Part shown: piece by piece, positions 17,680-26,472 of the stretch | Layout of the letters: every line of letters starts with the position of its first letter | How positions within the stretch are numbered: position 1 is the first letter of the stretch | NCBI RefSeq assembly: GCF_022179185.1 | Contig: NZ_BPQJ01000024.1 | Span: 1 to 64,000 of the forward strand | From: Methylobacterium frigidaeris | GTDB taxonomy: Bacteria; Pseudomonadota; Alphaproteobacteria; Rhizobiales; Beijerinckiaceae | Reading direction: 5' to 3' | Length of the DNA stretch: 64,000 nucleotides | Made by a program: the position numbers and the translations under genes | The notes under the pieces: model-generated | Told to the model about the DNA's origin: nothing | Seen by the model: the letters and a program-made list of their open reading frames with translations, nothing else | Databases searched by the model: none

Positions 17680-19466
17680 CCGCGCCCGATCCGACCACCG
17701 CCATCGACCCCGTGACCGCCGCGGTGATCCAGGGGGCGCTCGAGACCATCGCGGTCGAGATGGGCCACAAGCTCATGCGGATGAGCCACTCGTCGATCAT
17801 CCGCGAATCAGAGGATTTCGGCGCCGCCCTGACCGATCCGACCGGCAGCCAGCTCTGCGAGTGCCGGATGTCGACGCCGCTGCAATCGGGGCCGATCCCG
17901 GGCTACGTCCGCCACATCCTCAAGGTCGTGGCGGGACGCGGCGACGCGATCCGGCCCGGCGACGTGATCATGCACAACGACCCCTATGGCGGGGCGAGCC
18001 ACGGTCCGGACGTCGCCTTCTGCGTGCCGGTCTTCCATCAGGACGCGCTCGTCGGCTTCTCGGTCACCACGGCGCACCACCTCGACATCGGCGCGCTGAC
18101 GCCGGGAAGCTGCGGCATCGTCGATGCGGTCGACACCTACGCCGAGGGCCTGCAGTTCAAGGCGATCAAGGTCTACGAGGCCGGGCGCCGGGTCGATCCG
18201 GTCTGGCAGATCCTGGAGGCCAATCTCCGCGCGCCGCAGCTCGTGGTCGGCGACATGGAGGCCCAGATCATGGCGGCGCGGATCGGCGCCGCGCGCTTCA
18301 GCGAACTGATCGAGACCTGGGGCCTCGCCGCGATCACGGCCGCCCACGACGACCTCATCGCCTATTCCGAGCGGCTGATGCGCGAGGCGATCCGGGCGCT
18401 CCCCGACGGCGAGTACCGCGCGGTCACCCATCTCGACGGCTACCTCGACGATCCGGACCCGGGCCGCCGCGATCTGCCGCTCGTCGTCACCCTGCGCATC
18501 GCCGCCGACACCCTCGAGGTGGACCTCACCGGTACCGCGCCGCAGCTCCCCGACAAGCCGATCAACATGCCCTTCGAGGGCACGGTGGATTGCGCGATCT
18601 GGCTGACCGTCCGCTCGATCCTGCTCGACAGCGTCACCTTCGGCCACATCCCGCAGAATGCCGGGCTCACCCGGCAGATCCGCATCGTGGCGCCGAAGGG
18701 CTGCCTCGCCAACCCGGATTTCCCGGCCCCGGTGATCGCCCGGTTCTGTCCGGGCAACCAGCTCGCCGACACGGTGATGAAGGCGCTGGCCCAGGTCGCG
18801 CCGGATCGGGTCTCGGCGGGCATCGGCAACCTGCGCGTCGCCTCGTTCTCCGGCCTGAAGGACGGCCGGCACTGGGTCCACATGGAGATCCTGGAAGGTA
18901 GCTACGGCGGGCGACAGGGCCTCGACGGCATGGATGCGGTCGACACGCTCTACGCCAACACCCGCAACAACCCGATCGAGGACATCGAGATGCACCTGCC
19001 GCTGCGGGTCACGCGCTACGAATTGCGCGAGGACGCGGTGGCGCCCGGGCGCTGGCGCGGCGGCATCGGCACGGTGCGGGAATTCACCTTCCTGTCCGAT
19101 GGCGGCTTCTCGATGGAGGGCGACGGCCACAGCCACCGGCCCTGGGGCCATGACGGCGGCGCGGACGGGCTCACCGCCTCGGTCACGCTGGTGCCGGCGG
19201 ACGGCGCGCCCCGCGCCCTCGTCTCCAAGATCCCCTACCTGAAGGCGAAGGCCGGCGACCGGCTGGTCTGCCTCGGCCCCTGCGGCGGCGGCTACGGCGA
19301 TCCCCTGGCGCGCGACCCCGAGGCGGTGCTGCACGACCTGCGCGAGGGCCTGCTCGGGCCGGAGGCGGCCTTCGCCGATTACGGGGTCGCCGCGATGCCG
19401 GCGGGGCTCGACGAGGCGGCGACGCGGGCCGAGCGCGGGCGGCGGATCGTCTCCCCGCCCTCGTGA
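17676..19466 (+). CDS. hyuB: Hydantoinase/oxoprolinase subunit B
   Basis: B subunit partner of HyuA, 596 aa. It contains the HyuB core phrases MRMSHSSIIRESEDFGAAL near residue 30, GDVIMHNDPYGGASHGPDV near residue 95 and FCPGNQLADTVMKALAQ near residue 352. The C-terminal GDRLVCLGPCGGGYGDPL near residue 525 is the conserved glycine-rich end of the family. Its ATG is inside the hyuA stop. It is the last gene of the + strand block; back-to-back hairpins lie in the 52-bp gap to the convergent gene. Confidence 0.93.
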   Translation: MTAPDPTTAIDPVTAAVIQGALETIAVEMGHKLMRMSHSSIIRESEDFGAALTDPTGSQLCECRMSTPLQSGPIPGYVRHILKVVAGRGDAIRPGDVIMHNDPYGGASHGPDVAFCVPVFHQDALVGFSVTTAHHLDIGALTPGSCGIVDAVDTYAEGLQFKAIKVYEAGRRVDPVWQILEANLRAPQLVVGDMEAQIMAARIGAARFSELIETWGLAAITAAHDDLIAYSERLMREAIRALPDGEYRAVTHLDGYLDDPDPGRRDLPLVVTLRIAADTLEVDLTGTAPQLPDKPINMPFEGTVDCAIWLTVRSILLDSVTFGHIPQNAGLTRQIRIVAPKGCLANPDFPAPVIARFCPGNQLADTVMKALAQVAPDRVSAGIGNLRVASFSGLKDGRHWVHMEILEGSYGGRQGLDGMDAVDTLYANTRNNPIEDIEMHLPLRVTRYELREDAVAPGRWRGGIGTVREFTFLSDGGFSMEGDGHSHRPWGHDGGADGLTASVTLVPADGAPRALVSKIPYLKAKAGDRLVCLGPCGGGYGDPLARDPEAVLHDLREGLLGPEAAFADYGVAAMPAGLDEAATRAERGRRIVSPPS

Positions 19467-19468
19467 GC

Positions 19469-19510
19469 GGCCGGTCGCCGCCGGCCGGACGATCCGGCGG
19501 TGAACCGCCG
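19469..19510. terminator. Back-to-back hairpins between convergent genes
   Basis: Two GC-rich stems fill the gap between hyuB and the minus-strand binding protein: GGCCGG/CCGGCC with a 6-nt loop (19469-19486) and CGGCGG/CCGCCG with TGAA loop (19495-19510). No T-run follows on either strand, so these may pause or protect transcripts rather than act as classical intrinsic terminators. Confidence 0.4.
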
Positions 19511-19518
19511 CCGCCTCG

Positions 19519-20676
19519 TCACGCCTCCAGGAACTCCCGCCAGCGGCGCACCAGGTAGCCGTGCTCGTCCATGAAGGTGTTCCAGACGCGCACCCGCGCC
19601 ATGCGAGCGGCGTAGGAGCCCCCCTCGCGCAGGTGCCCGGCCGGGATCGCGGGAAGGCCGAACGGGTCCGGCAGGGCCGTGGCCGCGGGCAGGCCCTCGT
19701 ACCAGTAATCCCACTCCGACGGTGACAGGAAGGCCCGCGCCCGCTCGGGGAGGAAGGCGTAGTAACCCTGGCGCGACAGGCAGGCGCCAGGCCAGCCCCC
19801 CGCCCACCAGTTCAGGTAGGCGTAGGCGGCGTCCAGGGTCTCGCCGTCGGCGGCGGCCGAGAGGCAGAGGTCGGAGTGCCAGCCCCGCCCGCCCTCGACC
19901 GGATTCGCAACCGCGACCTCCATCTTCTCCCGCCGCAGCCGGGTGGCGCCAGGGGTGAACATGCTCTGGATCAGGGCGCCGCGCTGCATCAATCGAGCGG
20001 CCTCCTCGTAATTCGACCACACGCCGCGGAAATGCCCCCGCTTCTTCAGCTGGATCAGGGTGTCGGCAACGTGGTCGATCTCCTCGATGGCGAGGTTGCC
20101 GATGTCGCCGAAGGCGACACCCTGGGACGCCTCGGTAGCGAGCGCCGCCTCGATCATGCCGAGCACCGGGTCGGACAGGAGACCGACCCGTCCGCTCAGG
20201 CGGTCGTCGAAGAGCCAGCCCCAGCTCTCCGGCGCGTCCGGGCCGATCAGGTCGCGCAGGGCCGGCTGGTAGGCGAAGGCATCGATGCCGCGCAGGACCG
20301 GCAGCATCGACACCCGGTCGCTTGGGCGCGGACCCAGCTCCCCGTCCGGTTGCACGAACAGCTTGCCCGTGACGGTGGGCGGTGCCTGCGCGTCGAGAGG
20401 CGGGTGGGCGAGGGCGCTCAGCTCCGCCGCGCAGGTCAGGCGGTCGAGGGTGATCGGCCGGATCGCCCGCGAGGTCCAGATCAGGTCGACCGTGTGCCAC
20501 TGATGGTAGACGTCGAAGCTCTCCGGCGCCGTCACGACGCGGCGCAGGCCGTCGAGGGAATCCACCACCGCGAAGTCGATGTCGATGGCGAGCGCCCGGG
20601 CGGCCTCCTCGCGCAGCGGCGTCGGTACGAATTCGCGCCGCGCGACGACGCGCAGCCGGGGGCGGGAGGACGGCAC
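19519..20676 (-). CDS. PotD-like substrate-binding protein without signal peptide
   Basis: 385-aa protein with the fold and phrases of family-1/spermidine-type ABC receptors (FDVYHQWHTVDLIW, AFAYQPALRDLIG, VWSNYEEAARLMQRG, AYAYLNWWAGGWPG). The N-terminus (SSRPRLRVVARREFVPTPLR) shows no Sec, Tat or lipobox signal, and no plausible upstream start adds one. No permease or ATPase of the matching class is adjacent; instead it lies 10 bp downstream of a GntR regulator gene on the same strand. It could act as a cytosolic ligand sensor or have lost export. Family-level call is reasonable; role is uncertain. Confidence 0.72.
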   Translation of the reverse strand: MPSSRPRLRVVARREFVPTPLREEAARALAIDIDFAVVDSLDGLRRVVTAPESFDVYHQWHTVDLIWTSRAIRPITLDRLTCAAELSALAHPPLDAQAPPTVTGKLFVQPDGELGPRPSDRVSMLPVLRGIDAFAYQPALRDLIGPDAPESWGWLFDDRLSGRVGLLSDPVLGMIEAALATEASQGVAFGDIGNLAIEEIDHVADTLIQLKKRGHFRGVWSNYEEAARLMQRGALIQSMFTPGATRLRREKMEVAVANPVEGGRGWHSDLCLSAAADGETLDAAYAYLNWWAGGWPGACLSRQGYYAFLPERARAFLSPSEWDYWYEGLPAATALPDPFGLPAIPAGHLREGGSYAARMARVRVWNTFMDEHGYLVRRWREFLEA

Positions 20677-20686
20677 GGCGGGCCTC

Positions 20687-21694
20687 TCAGTGGATCCGGA
20701 TCAGGTACGGAAGATCGTTTGGCGCGTCGAAGATCGACAGGACCTTCAGGCGGGCCCGGACGCGCTGGTGGTCGAGGTCGAGGTGGCGGCGCAAGGCCTG
20801 GGCCGCGCCCTCGGCGTCGCGCCCGAGGAGGTGGAGGACGACCATCCGGTGCTCGTCGATGATCGCGCCCACGTCGTGCACCCCGATATGGGCGCGAAAC
20901 AGTGCATCGACGACGTGCGCGACCTGCAGGCCATGGATCGTCGTGATCATCCGACGGTTGCGGCAAGCCGCGATCAGGTCGCGGTGGAGGGCCGTCTCGA
21001 TGGCGTCGATCTCGGTGGAGTCCCCCCGACCACCGCCCGCGCAGAGCCGCTCCAGCTCCTGCGCCATCGCCGTCAGGACACCCGGTTCGAGGCGCGGCGC
21101 CGCCCCGCACAGGGCTTGCGGCTCCAAAAGGCGGCGCATCTCGTGCATCTCATCGAGGGTGCGGGCCGAGAGGGGGCCGACGATCCAGTGTGACGAGCGG
21201 CTCTTCTCGATCAGGCCCTGGCCGTTGAGCCGCGCCAGCACTTCCCGCGAGATGGTGCGGCTGACACCGAAATGCTCGCACAGGCCGGCCTCGGAGATCT
21301 GGAACGTGCCGAACGGGATCGTCCGGAGCACGGCGCCCTCGACTTCCTCGAGGATGGTTTCCCAACGCGGTGCCAGGGGCGTGGACCGGCCGGTCTCGAG
21401 CAGGGACAGGTCGAGGTCGAGCCGGTGCAGATTCTCGCGCCCTGGCGACGCCTCGGGGAGGGCGATGCCGACGACGTAGCCCTGCTGGGGATGCACCGCC
21501 AGGATTCCCTCCGCCGCGAGCCCATCGAGGGCGCGACGCACCGGCGAGGGGCTCAAGCCCAGCCGGTCCGCAACCGCCGCCGTGTAGAGGCGGGTTCCAG
21601 GCGGAATCCGGCCCGTGCGGATGTTCTCCGCCAGGACCGTCCGGACCAGCTCGTAATAGCCCTTGCCGAGCGCAGGCGTCTCCCGGGTCGACAT
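20687..21694 (-). CDS. GntR-family regulator with two winged-helix domains and FCD domain
   Basis: 335-aa transcription factor. Residues 12-75 form a first GntR winged helix (TAAVADRLGLSPSPVRRAL). Residues 115-175 form a second one (ISEAGLCEHFGVSRTISREV). Residues 184-325 are an all-helical FCD ligand domain with the metal-type histidines in IDEHRMVVLHLL and LRRHLDLDHQR. Usual FCD-GntR proteins are 220-250 aa with one helix-turn-helix, so the second DNA-binding domain is unusual. Start 21694 (MSTRETPALG) is chosen because the extension to 21802 is low in family-like sequence. It likely controls the neighbouring hydantoin-type operon. Confidence 0.82.
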   Translation of the reverse strand: MSTRETPALGKGYYELVRTVLAENIRTGRIPPGTRLYTAAVADRLGLSPSPVRRALDGLAAEGILAVHPQQGYVVGIALPEASPGRENLHRLDLDLSLLETGRSTPLAPRWETILEEVEGAVLRTIPFGTFQISEAGLCEHFGVSRTISREVLARLNGQGLIEKSRSSHWIVGPLSARTLDEMHEMRRLLEPQALCGAAPRLEPGVLTAMAQELERLCAGGGRGDSTEIDAIETALHRDLIAACRNRRMITTIHGLQVAHVVDALFRAHIGVHDVGAIIDEHRMVVLHLLGRDAEGAAQALRRHLDLDHQRVRARLKVLSIFDAPNDLPYLIRIH

Positions 21695-22438
21695 GGGCCT
21701 CGTCAGCTGGCGGGGTGGGCACGGCCCCTTCGTGCCGGGAGCGTCGCGCGATGCGCGAGAGCCGGCAAGACCGGGAGCGGGCCTCTCCGGCTCACCTACC
21801 AAGATCGGGCGCGCCCGTCAGCCCGTCAGGTGGCCGCCACCAGGCCGGAGAGGAAACCTGTACGGCCAGGCGCGATCGAGCGTGAAGCCGATCAAGTCTG
21901 AGGACACCATCAGGGGCTGGAATCGCTGAAAACCCTCCGGATCCGCGCCGAAGGGTCGGTAGCCGTAACCGGGAGAGGTGAATCGTGAGAACCGTCCGAG
22001 GCAGAGCCGTGTCGGGTCGTAGCTCTGATCAGCACGGTGCGGATCAACTCTCATCGCCAGGGGCCGCGCCAGCGCCGCTGAACAGGTGAGTGCTTTTTTG
22101 CCAATGACAATTTCCGTTTGATTGATGCGACTTGCGCGGCGCATGAATAAACGTTGTTCTATTCTAAAATATCGTTCTGTAGGCCGGGCCGGCGCGCTAG
22201 GAAAGATTGCGCTTTGCTTGAAGCGGCGGCTTGATCTTGCATCGACAGGACGCATAGTTGCGGCGCTGATGTGCAGCTTGACAATATGGTAGACGGAGTC
22301 GGTTTGCAGGGTCGCCGCGCATTGTTACGGCAACGCTGAAAGATGTCTCATACGATCAAGTAAGCTTGCCTGGCTGGTTTATAGTAACCGCTCACACGCC
22401 CGTCTCGGCACGCAGAGGAAATCTACAGGAGCGGAGCC
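21695..22438. other. Gap of 744 bp with an inverted gene relic
   Basis: No intact gene is evident. At 22025-22081 on the minus strand there is a fragment related to the gene at 22439 (listed separately). An AT-richer stretch at 22090-22180 (TTCTATTCTAAAATATCG) may hold promoter elements. The last 60 bp before 22439 contain an AGGAGCGGAG ribosome binding site for the secreted protein. Confidence 0.45.
22025..22081 (-). pseudogene. Relic of a paralogue of the 22.4-kb secreted protein
   Basis: Translating the minus strand here gives SAALARPLAMRVDPHRADQ, against SVALAQPLMVRVNPYLADQ (residues 29-47) of the gene at 22439: 12 of 19 positions are identical, with clear nucleotide similarity. The match covers the signal-peptide cleavage region and mature N-terminus. 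Flanking sequence in the same frame, open to 21818, shows no further convincing similarity, so this is probably a decayed, inverted duplicate. Confidence 0.5.
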
Positions 22439-22843
22439 ATGTCGTTCACATCAGCGCGCAGGACAGCAATGACATGCCTGACCGGTGGAATGAGCCTCGC
22501 GATGGCAGGCGTTCTCAACAGTTCCGTCGCGCTGGCCCAGCCCCTGATGGTGCGAGTCAATCCGTACCTCGCCGATCAAGGCGTGCTCATGTCCGGCAAC
22601 CAGACCGGCTCTGTCCAAACCCTGTTCTACGCCGGGCCTCGCTATACCGGAGCAAACGGGCGTGGAGCGAGGGTCGGGATCGGAAGCTCGATTCCAGACT
22701 GGGTCCAGATCGGCTCGTTTCAGAACGTCTCGGTCCAAGGTCTGAACCCGGTCGGCTACTACGGTTACTTCATCTCTCCCGATGACAAGGCGGTCATCGT
22801 CGACCTGGGTTCTCGCAGAATCGTGCGTGTCATCCGTCCATGA
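22439..22843 (+). CDS. Small secreted DUF1236-like protein
   Basis: 134 aa with a Sec signal peptide (hydrophobic core CLTGGMSLAMAGVLNSSVALA, cleavage probably after ALA). The mature part ends VIVDLGSRRIVRVIRP, which matches the C-terminal signature of DUF1236 domains (V-L/I-V-D-x-x-S/T-R-R-I-V-R/Q-V-I). The preceding SSIPDWVQIGSFQNV also fits that fold. The function of the family is unknown; members are small periplasmic proteins frequent in Rhizobiales. RBS AGGAGCGGAG precedes the ATG. Monocistronic by context. Confidence 0.75.
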   Translation: MSFTSARRTAMTCLTGGMSLAMAGVLNSSVALAQPLMVRVNPYLADQGVLMSGNQTGSVQTLFYAGPRYTGANGRGARVGIGSSIPDWVQIGSFQNVSVQGLNPVGYYGYFISPDDKAVIVDLGSRRIVRVIRP

Positions 22844-23043
22844 GGACCGGCCAGCACAAACGCATCCCGCGCGCGCAGGGGCCGCGCGGGTCGCTCGAGC
22901 GGTCGTCGCGGCCCTGCTGAGGCCGGGCAAGACCGTAAAGGGCGATAAGCGGCGACGGTGTGCCGTTGGCCGATCGAACGAATGCCGTTGATCACGCTCC
23001 GGTGGATCAAGTCGAGAGCCTGCGATGACACGGGACCACAAGC

Positions 23044-23313
23044 TTGCTGCTTCTTCTGCTGTCGGCCTCGGCGGCCTTTGCAGACGAGGTTCCGCGCTAC
23101 AACATCGAAGCGACGTGCCGCGCGGCGCCCGCCCTCGCAGGAGGAGCAGGCAACGTGGACCGGGATTGCCTCAGGGACGAGGCACAAGCACTGACGCAAG
23201 TCGAGCAGCAATGGGCCGGCTTCGACGCGCATCGCCGCGACACCTGTGCCCAGGAGACGCGCATCGGGGGGCCGCCGAGCTACGTCGCCCTGCTCACGTG
23301 CCTGCAGATGTAG
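23044..23313 (+). CDS. Small secreted cysteine-containing hypothetical protein
   Basis: 89 aa from a TTG start; no ATG or GTG is available because a stop lies at 23026. The signal peptide LLLLLSASAAFA is followed by DEVPRYNIEATCRAAPAL. The mature protein holds four cysteines (TCRAA, DCLRDE, TCAQE, LTCLQM) and the pattern CLRDEAQALTQVEQQW...GGPPSYVALLTC, which I recognise from small exported proteins of Methylobacterium and Bradyrhizobium with no assigned function. The TTG start and weak RBS make the exact 5' end uncertain. Confidence 0.6.
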   Translation: MLLLLLSASAAFADEVPRYNIEATCRAAPALAGGAGNVDRDCLRDEAQALTQVEQQWAGFDAHRRDTCAQETRIGGPPSYVALLTCLQM

Positions 23314-23320
23314 ACCGGCG

Positions 23321-24433
23321 ATGATGCCCGGACCCTCGCGAATTCCGTCGCGCCGAGGCGCAGCCCGGCGTCCGGTCGGGAGCGCGCTCGTTCCGCCATT
23401 GCGCGTCAACGACGCGGGTGGGGACGATGCACAGAACCGAAGGAACCTGAGCAGGTCGACCGGACTCGCTGCCCAGACTGGCCCCGCGGCGAAGCCCGAG
23501 GCTCGTCCGGGCATGCGCCGGATCCCGTGCGGGACCTTCCGCATGGGGTCGGCCAAGCACTACCCTGAGGAGGCGCCTGTCCATCGCGTGACCGTGGACA
23601 GCTTCTGGATCGACGACGCCCCGGTCGCGAACCGGCAGTTCGGACGGTTCGTGCGCGCCACGGGCCATTGCACCGTCGCGGAGATCCCGCCACAGCCGGA
23701 GGACTACCCCGACGCGCTGTCTCAACTGCGGTTCCCGGGCTCCCTCGTGGTCGTGCCCCCGCGCCGACCTGTCGACCTGCGCGATTACAGCCAGTGGTGG
23801 GTGCTCCTGAGAGGCGCGAACTGGCGCCACCCCTACGGCCCGGGCAGCTCGATCAAGGGCCTCGACGACCATCCCGTCGTTCACGTCGCGTACAACGATG
23901 CGGCGTCCTACGCCGCCTCGGTCGGCAAGGCGCTGCCGACCGAAGCCGAGTGGGAGGTCGCTGCGCGCGGCGGGCTCGACGGTGCCGCATTCGCCTGGGG
24001 TGACGAGTTCGCATCCGGCGGGCGCCGCATGGCGAACACATGGCAGGGCGAGTTTCCGCATTGGAACCTCTCTCCGGCGGCCCTTGCGCGCACCTCCCCC
24101 GTCGGGTCCTTCCCGGCAAACGGCTACGGACTTGTCGACATGATCGGCAACGTCTGGGAGTGGACTCCCGACTGGTACGCATCGCGACATTCCGACGATG
24201 CTCCGAAGGCCTGCTGCATTCCGAGGACCCCCCGTGGCGGTCGCGAGGCCGACAGCGGCGACCCGCACCACCCGCGGAGCGGGATTCCCTGGAAAGTCGT
24301 GAAGGGCGGCTCGCATCTCTGCGCCCCCACCTACTGCCGCCGCTGCCGGCCCGCGGCCCGCCACGCGCAGCCGGTCGATACCTCCATGAGCCACGTCGGC
24401 TTCCGATGCGTCGTAAGAGGGGACCTGCCATGA
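23321..24433 (+). CDS. Formylglycine-generating enzyme (sulfatase maturase, SUMF1/FGE type)
   Basis: Aerobic copper-type FGE, about 370 aa, which oxidises the sulfatase active-site Cys to formylglycine. The FGE-sulfatase domain begins RRIPCGTFRMGSA near residue 66, has ALPTEAEWEVAARGG and NVWEWTPDWY in the middle, and ends GGSHLCAPTYCRRCRPAAR with the active-site pair Cys334/Cys339 (CxxxxC), then GFRC. The first methionine of the conserved core is part of the motif, so I place the start at ATG 23321. No signal peptide is evident, consistent with cytosolic maturation before Tat export. It overlaps the sulfatase gene by 4 bp. Confidence 0.9.
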   Translation: MMPGPSRIPSRRGAARRPVGSALVPPLRVNDAGGDDAQNRRNLSRSTGLAAQTGPAAKPEARPGMRRIPCGTFRMGSAKHYPEEAPVHRVTVDSFWIDDAPVANRQFGRFVRATGHCTVAEIPPQPEDYPDALSQLRFPGSLVVVPPRRPVDLRDYSQWWVLLRGANWRHPYGPGSSIKGLDDHPVVHVAYNDAASYAASVGKALPTEAEWEVAARGGLDGAAFAWGDEFASGGRRMANTWQGEFPHWNLSPAALARTSPVGSFPANGYGLVDMIGNVWEWTPDWYASRHSDDAPKACCIPRTPRGGREADSGDPHHPRSGIPWKVVKGGSHLCAPTYCRRCRPAARHAQPVDTSMSHVGFRCVVRGDLP

Positions 24434-26133
24434 GTGGTGACACGCACGATGCGGATCGGGTGAACCCTGGACCGGGCACCCCCCTCAGCCGCCGCAGCAT
24501 CCTCCTCACGGGCACGTCGGCCCTCGCGACCGCTGCGTTGGTGACGGGTTCGGAAACCTCGCTCGCTCAGCCGCAGCCGCAGCCGCAGCCGCAGCCGGCA
24601 ACGGGGCAACGGCCGAACATCCTTGTCATCATGGGCGACGATATCGGCATCTGGAACATCGGCGCCTACCACCGCGGCATGATGGCCGGGCGGACGCCCC
24701 ATCTCGACCGGATCGCCGCCGAGGGCATGCTGTTCACCGACTACTATGCCGAGGCAAGCTGCACGGCGGGGCGCGCGGCCTTCATCACCGGCGAGCTGCC
24801 GATCCGCACGGGCATGACCACGGTCGGCCAGGCCGGCGCACCCATCGGCATTCCGGCGGAGGCGGTGACCATCGCCACCGCGCTGAAGGGCATGGGCTAC
24901 GCCACGGGCCAGTTCGGCAAGAACCACTTGGGCGACAAGAACGAGTTCCTGCCGACGGTGCACGGCTTCGACGAGTTCTTCGGCTATCTCTACCACCTCG
25001 ACGCGATGGAGGACCCGGCTCATCCCGCCTATCCGCAGGAGTTGCTGAACCGGGTCGGCCCGCGCAACATGGTCCATTCCTGGGCGACGAACGTCGACGA
25101 TCCCACGATAGACCCGCGGTGGGGCAAGGTCGGTAAGCAGCGCATTGAGGATGCCGGCACGCTCTACCCGAAGCGGATGGAGACCGTGGACGAGGAGATT
25201 CGCGACTTGGCGCTCGGGTTCATCGACAAGGCGAAGGCCGACGGGAAGCCGTTCTTCGTCTGGCTCAACCCGACCCGCATGCACGTTACGACGCATCTGT
25301 CGCCGAAGTACCAGGGCATGCGCAATTCCCAGAATGGCTGGAGCATCCAGGAAGCTGGCATGGCGCAGCTCGACGATGTCGTCGGTGCGATGATGAAGAA
25401 GCTGACGGATTTGGGGATCGACAACAACACCATCGTGATCTTCACGACGGACAACGGCACTGAGGTCTTCACTTGGCCGGACGGCGGTCAGACCCCGTTC
25501 GCGCAGTCCAAGGGCACGGTCATGGAAGGCGGCTTCCGCGCGCCGGCGATGATCCGCTGGCCCGGCAAGGTACCGGCCGGGAAGGTCGAGAACGGCGTCA
25601 TCTCCGGCCTCGACTGGTTCGCGACGCTTGTGGCAGCGGCGGGGAATCCCGACATCGCCGAGGAGCTGAAGAAGGGCAAGCAGATTGGCGACCGGACCTA
25701 CAAGGTGCATCTGGACGGCTACAACCAATTGGACATGATCCTGGGCAGGGGTCCGTCAAAGCGCAACGAAGTCTGGTATTTCGGTGAGAGCGAGCTGGGG
25801 GCGGTCCGGATCGGTGACTACAAATACCGCTTCATCGATCAGCCCGGAGGGTGGCTTGGCGACAAGACGAGGCCCGACGTGCCCTACATCACCAACCTGC
25901 GGCTCGATCCTTTCGAGCGCACCGGCTGGCCGGACGAGGGGACAAAGGCTGGAGCGCAGAACTACATGAGCTGGTTCCTGTACGAGTTCTGGCGCTTCGT
26001 GTTCGTTCAGCAGGAGGTGGAGAAGCTCGCCATGACCGCCGTTGAGTTCCCACCGATGCAGAAAGGCGCGAGCTTCAATCTCGAAGCGGTGAAGGCAAAG
26101 ATCCAGGCTGCCAGGTCCGCGATAGGAAAGTAA
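24430..26133 (+). CDS. Arylsulfatase, Tat-exported, Cys-type
   Basis: 567-aa type I sulfatase. A twin-arginine signal (LSRRSILLTGTSALATAALV) precedes a linker of five CAGCCG repeats encoding Gln-Pro. The catalytic domain starts PNILVIMGDDIGIWNIGAYH, where the paired Asp residues bind calcium. The modification motif C-T-A-G-R begins at Cys111 (SCTAGRAAFITGELPIRTGM), the target of the FGE encoded just upstream. VIFTTDNGTEVFTWPDGG supplies further metal and sulfate ligands. The ATGA overlap with the FGE gene couples synthesis of maturase and substrate. Likely periplasmic sulfate-ester scavenging; the natural ester is unknown. Confidence 0.93.
   Translation: MSGDTHDADRVNPGPGTPLSRRSILLTGTSALATAALVTGSETSLAQPQPQPQPQPATGQRPNILVIMGDDIGIWNIGAYHRGMMAGRTPHLDRIAAEGMLFTDYYAEASCTAGRAAFITGELPIRTGMTTVGQAGAPIGIPAEAVTIATALKGMGYATGQFGKNHLGDKNEFLPTVHGFDEFFGYLYHLDAMEDPAHPAYPQELLNRVGPRNMVHSWATNVDDPTIDPRWGKVGKQRIEDAGTLYPKRMETVDEEIRDLALGFIDKAKADGKPFFVWLNPTRMHVTTHLSPKYQGMRNSQNGWSIQEAGMAQLDDVVGAMMKKLTDLGIDNNTIVIFTTDNGTEVFTWPDGGQTPFAQSKGTVMEGGFRAPAMIRWPGKVPAGKVENGVISGLDWFATLVAAAGNPDIAEELKKGKQIGDRTYKVHLDGYNQLDMILGRGPSKRNEVWYFGESELGAVRIGDYKYRFIDQPGGWLGDKTRPDVPYITNLRLDPFERTGWPDEGTKAGAQNYMSWFLYEFWRFVFVQQEVEKLAMTAVEFPPMQKGASFNLEAVKAKIQAARSAIGK
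24568..24597 (+). repeat. Five tandem CAGCCG units (Gln-Pro linker)
   Basis: Perfect 6-bp unit repeated five times just after the Tat signal of the sulfatase, coding for alternating Gln-Pro. In-frame, so copy-number changes would only lengthen or shorten the linker between the cleavage site and the catalytic domain. Confidence 0.9.
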
Positions 26134-26472
26134 ATCTTAGATGCGATAGCGAAGGACGAGCCGATAGTCGTCGACGTCATTCGCAGCCATTGCGCATCGC
26201 AAAGGCAAGAGCGGTCTGACCCGCGCAGATTGCCTGCGCCGGCTCCTTCCGAAATTTTACTAATTACGTGCGTGAGTCGAACTGCACGTCTGTAGTGTTT
26301 TGTATCAACGTTGGGCAGATTGCGTAAGTTTCTGCAATCTAACGGTATATTTAAAATTATTATTCACTTATGGATATTTCCATTGCGTTATAATATTCTG
26401 ATCTTCTCTGTCGTGTTTGGTGGCACACTGTTCAGCGACGAGAGACCCATCCCATCACCGGAGGAGGCAGGC
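26134..26472. other. AT-rich 339-bp intergenic region with probable promoter
   Basis: No gene seen. Base composition falls sharply from about 26260 to 26400. A consensus -10 hexamer TATAAT is at 26389-26394, about 80 bp before the HAD gene; a TTCACT (26363) is the nearest -35-like match but its spacing is long. An RBS (GGAGGAGGCAGG) directly precedes ATG 26473. Confidence 0.4.

Noticed and set aside
24568..24597. Short tandem repeat considered as a phase-variation tract
   Set aside because: The unit is 6 bp, so changes in copy number keep the frame and cannot switch the gene off.
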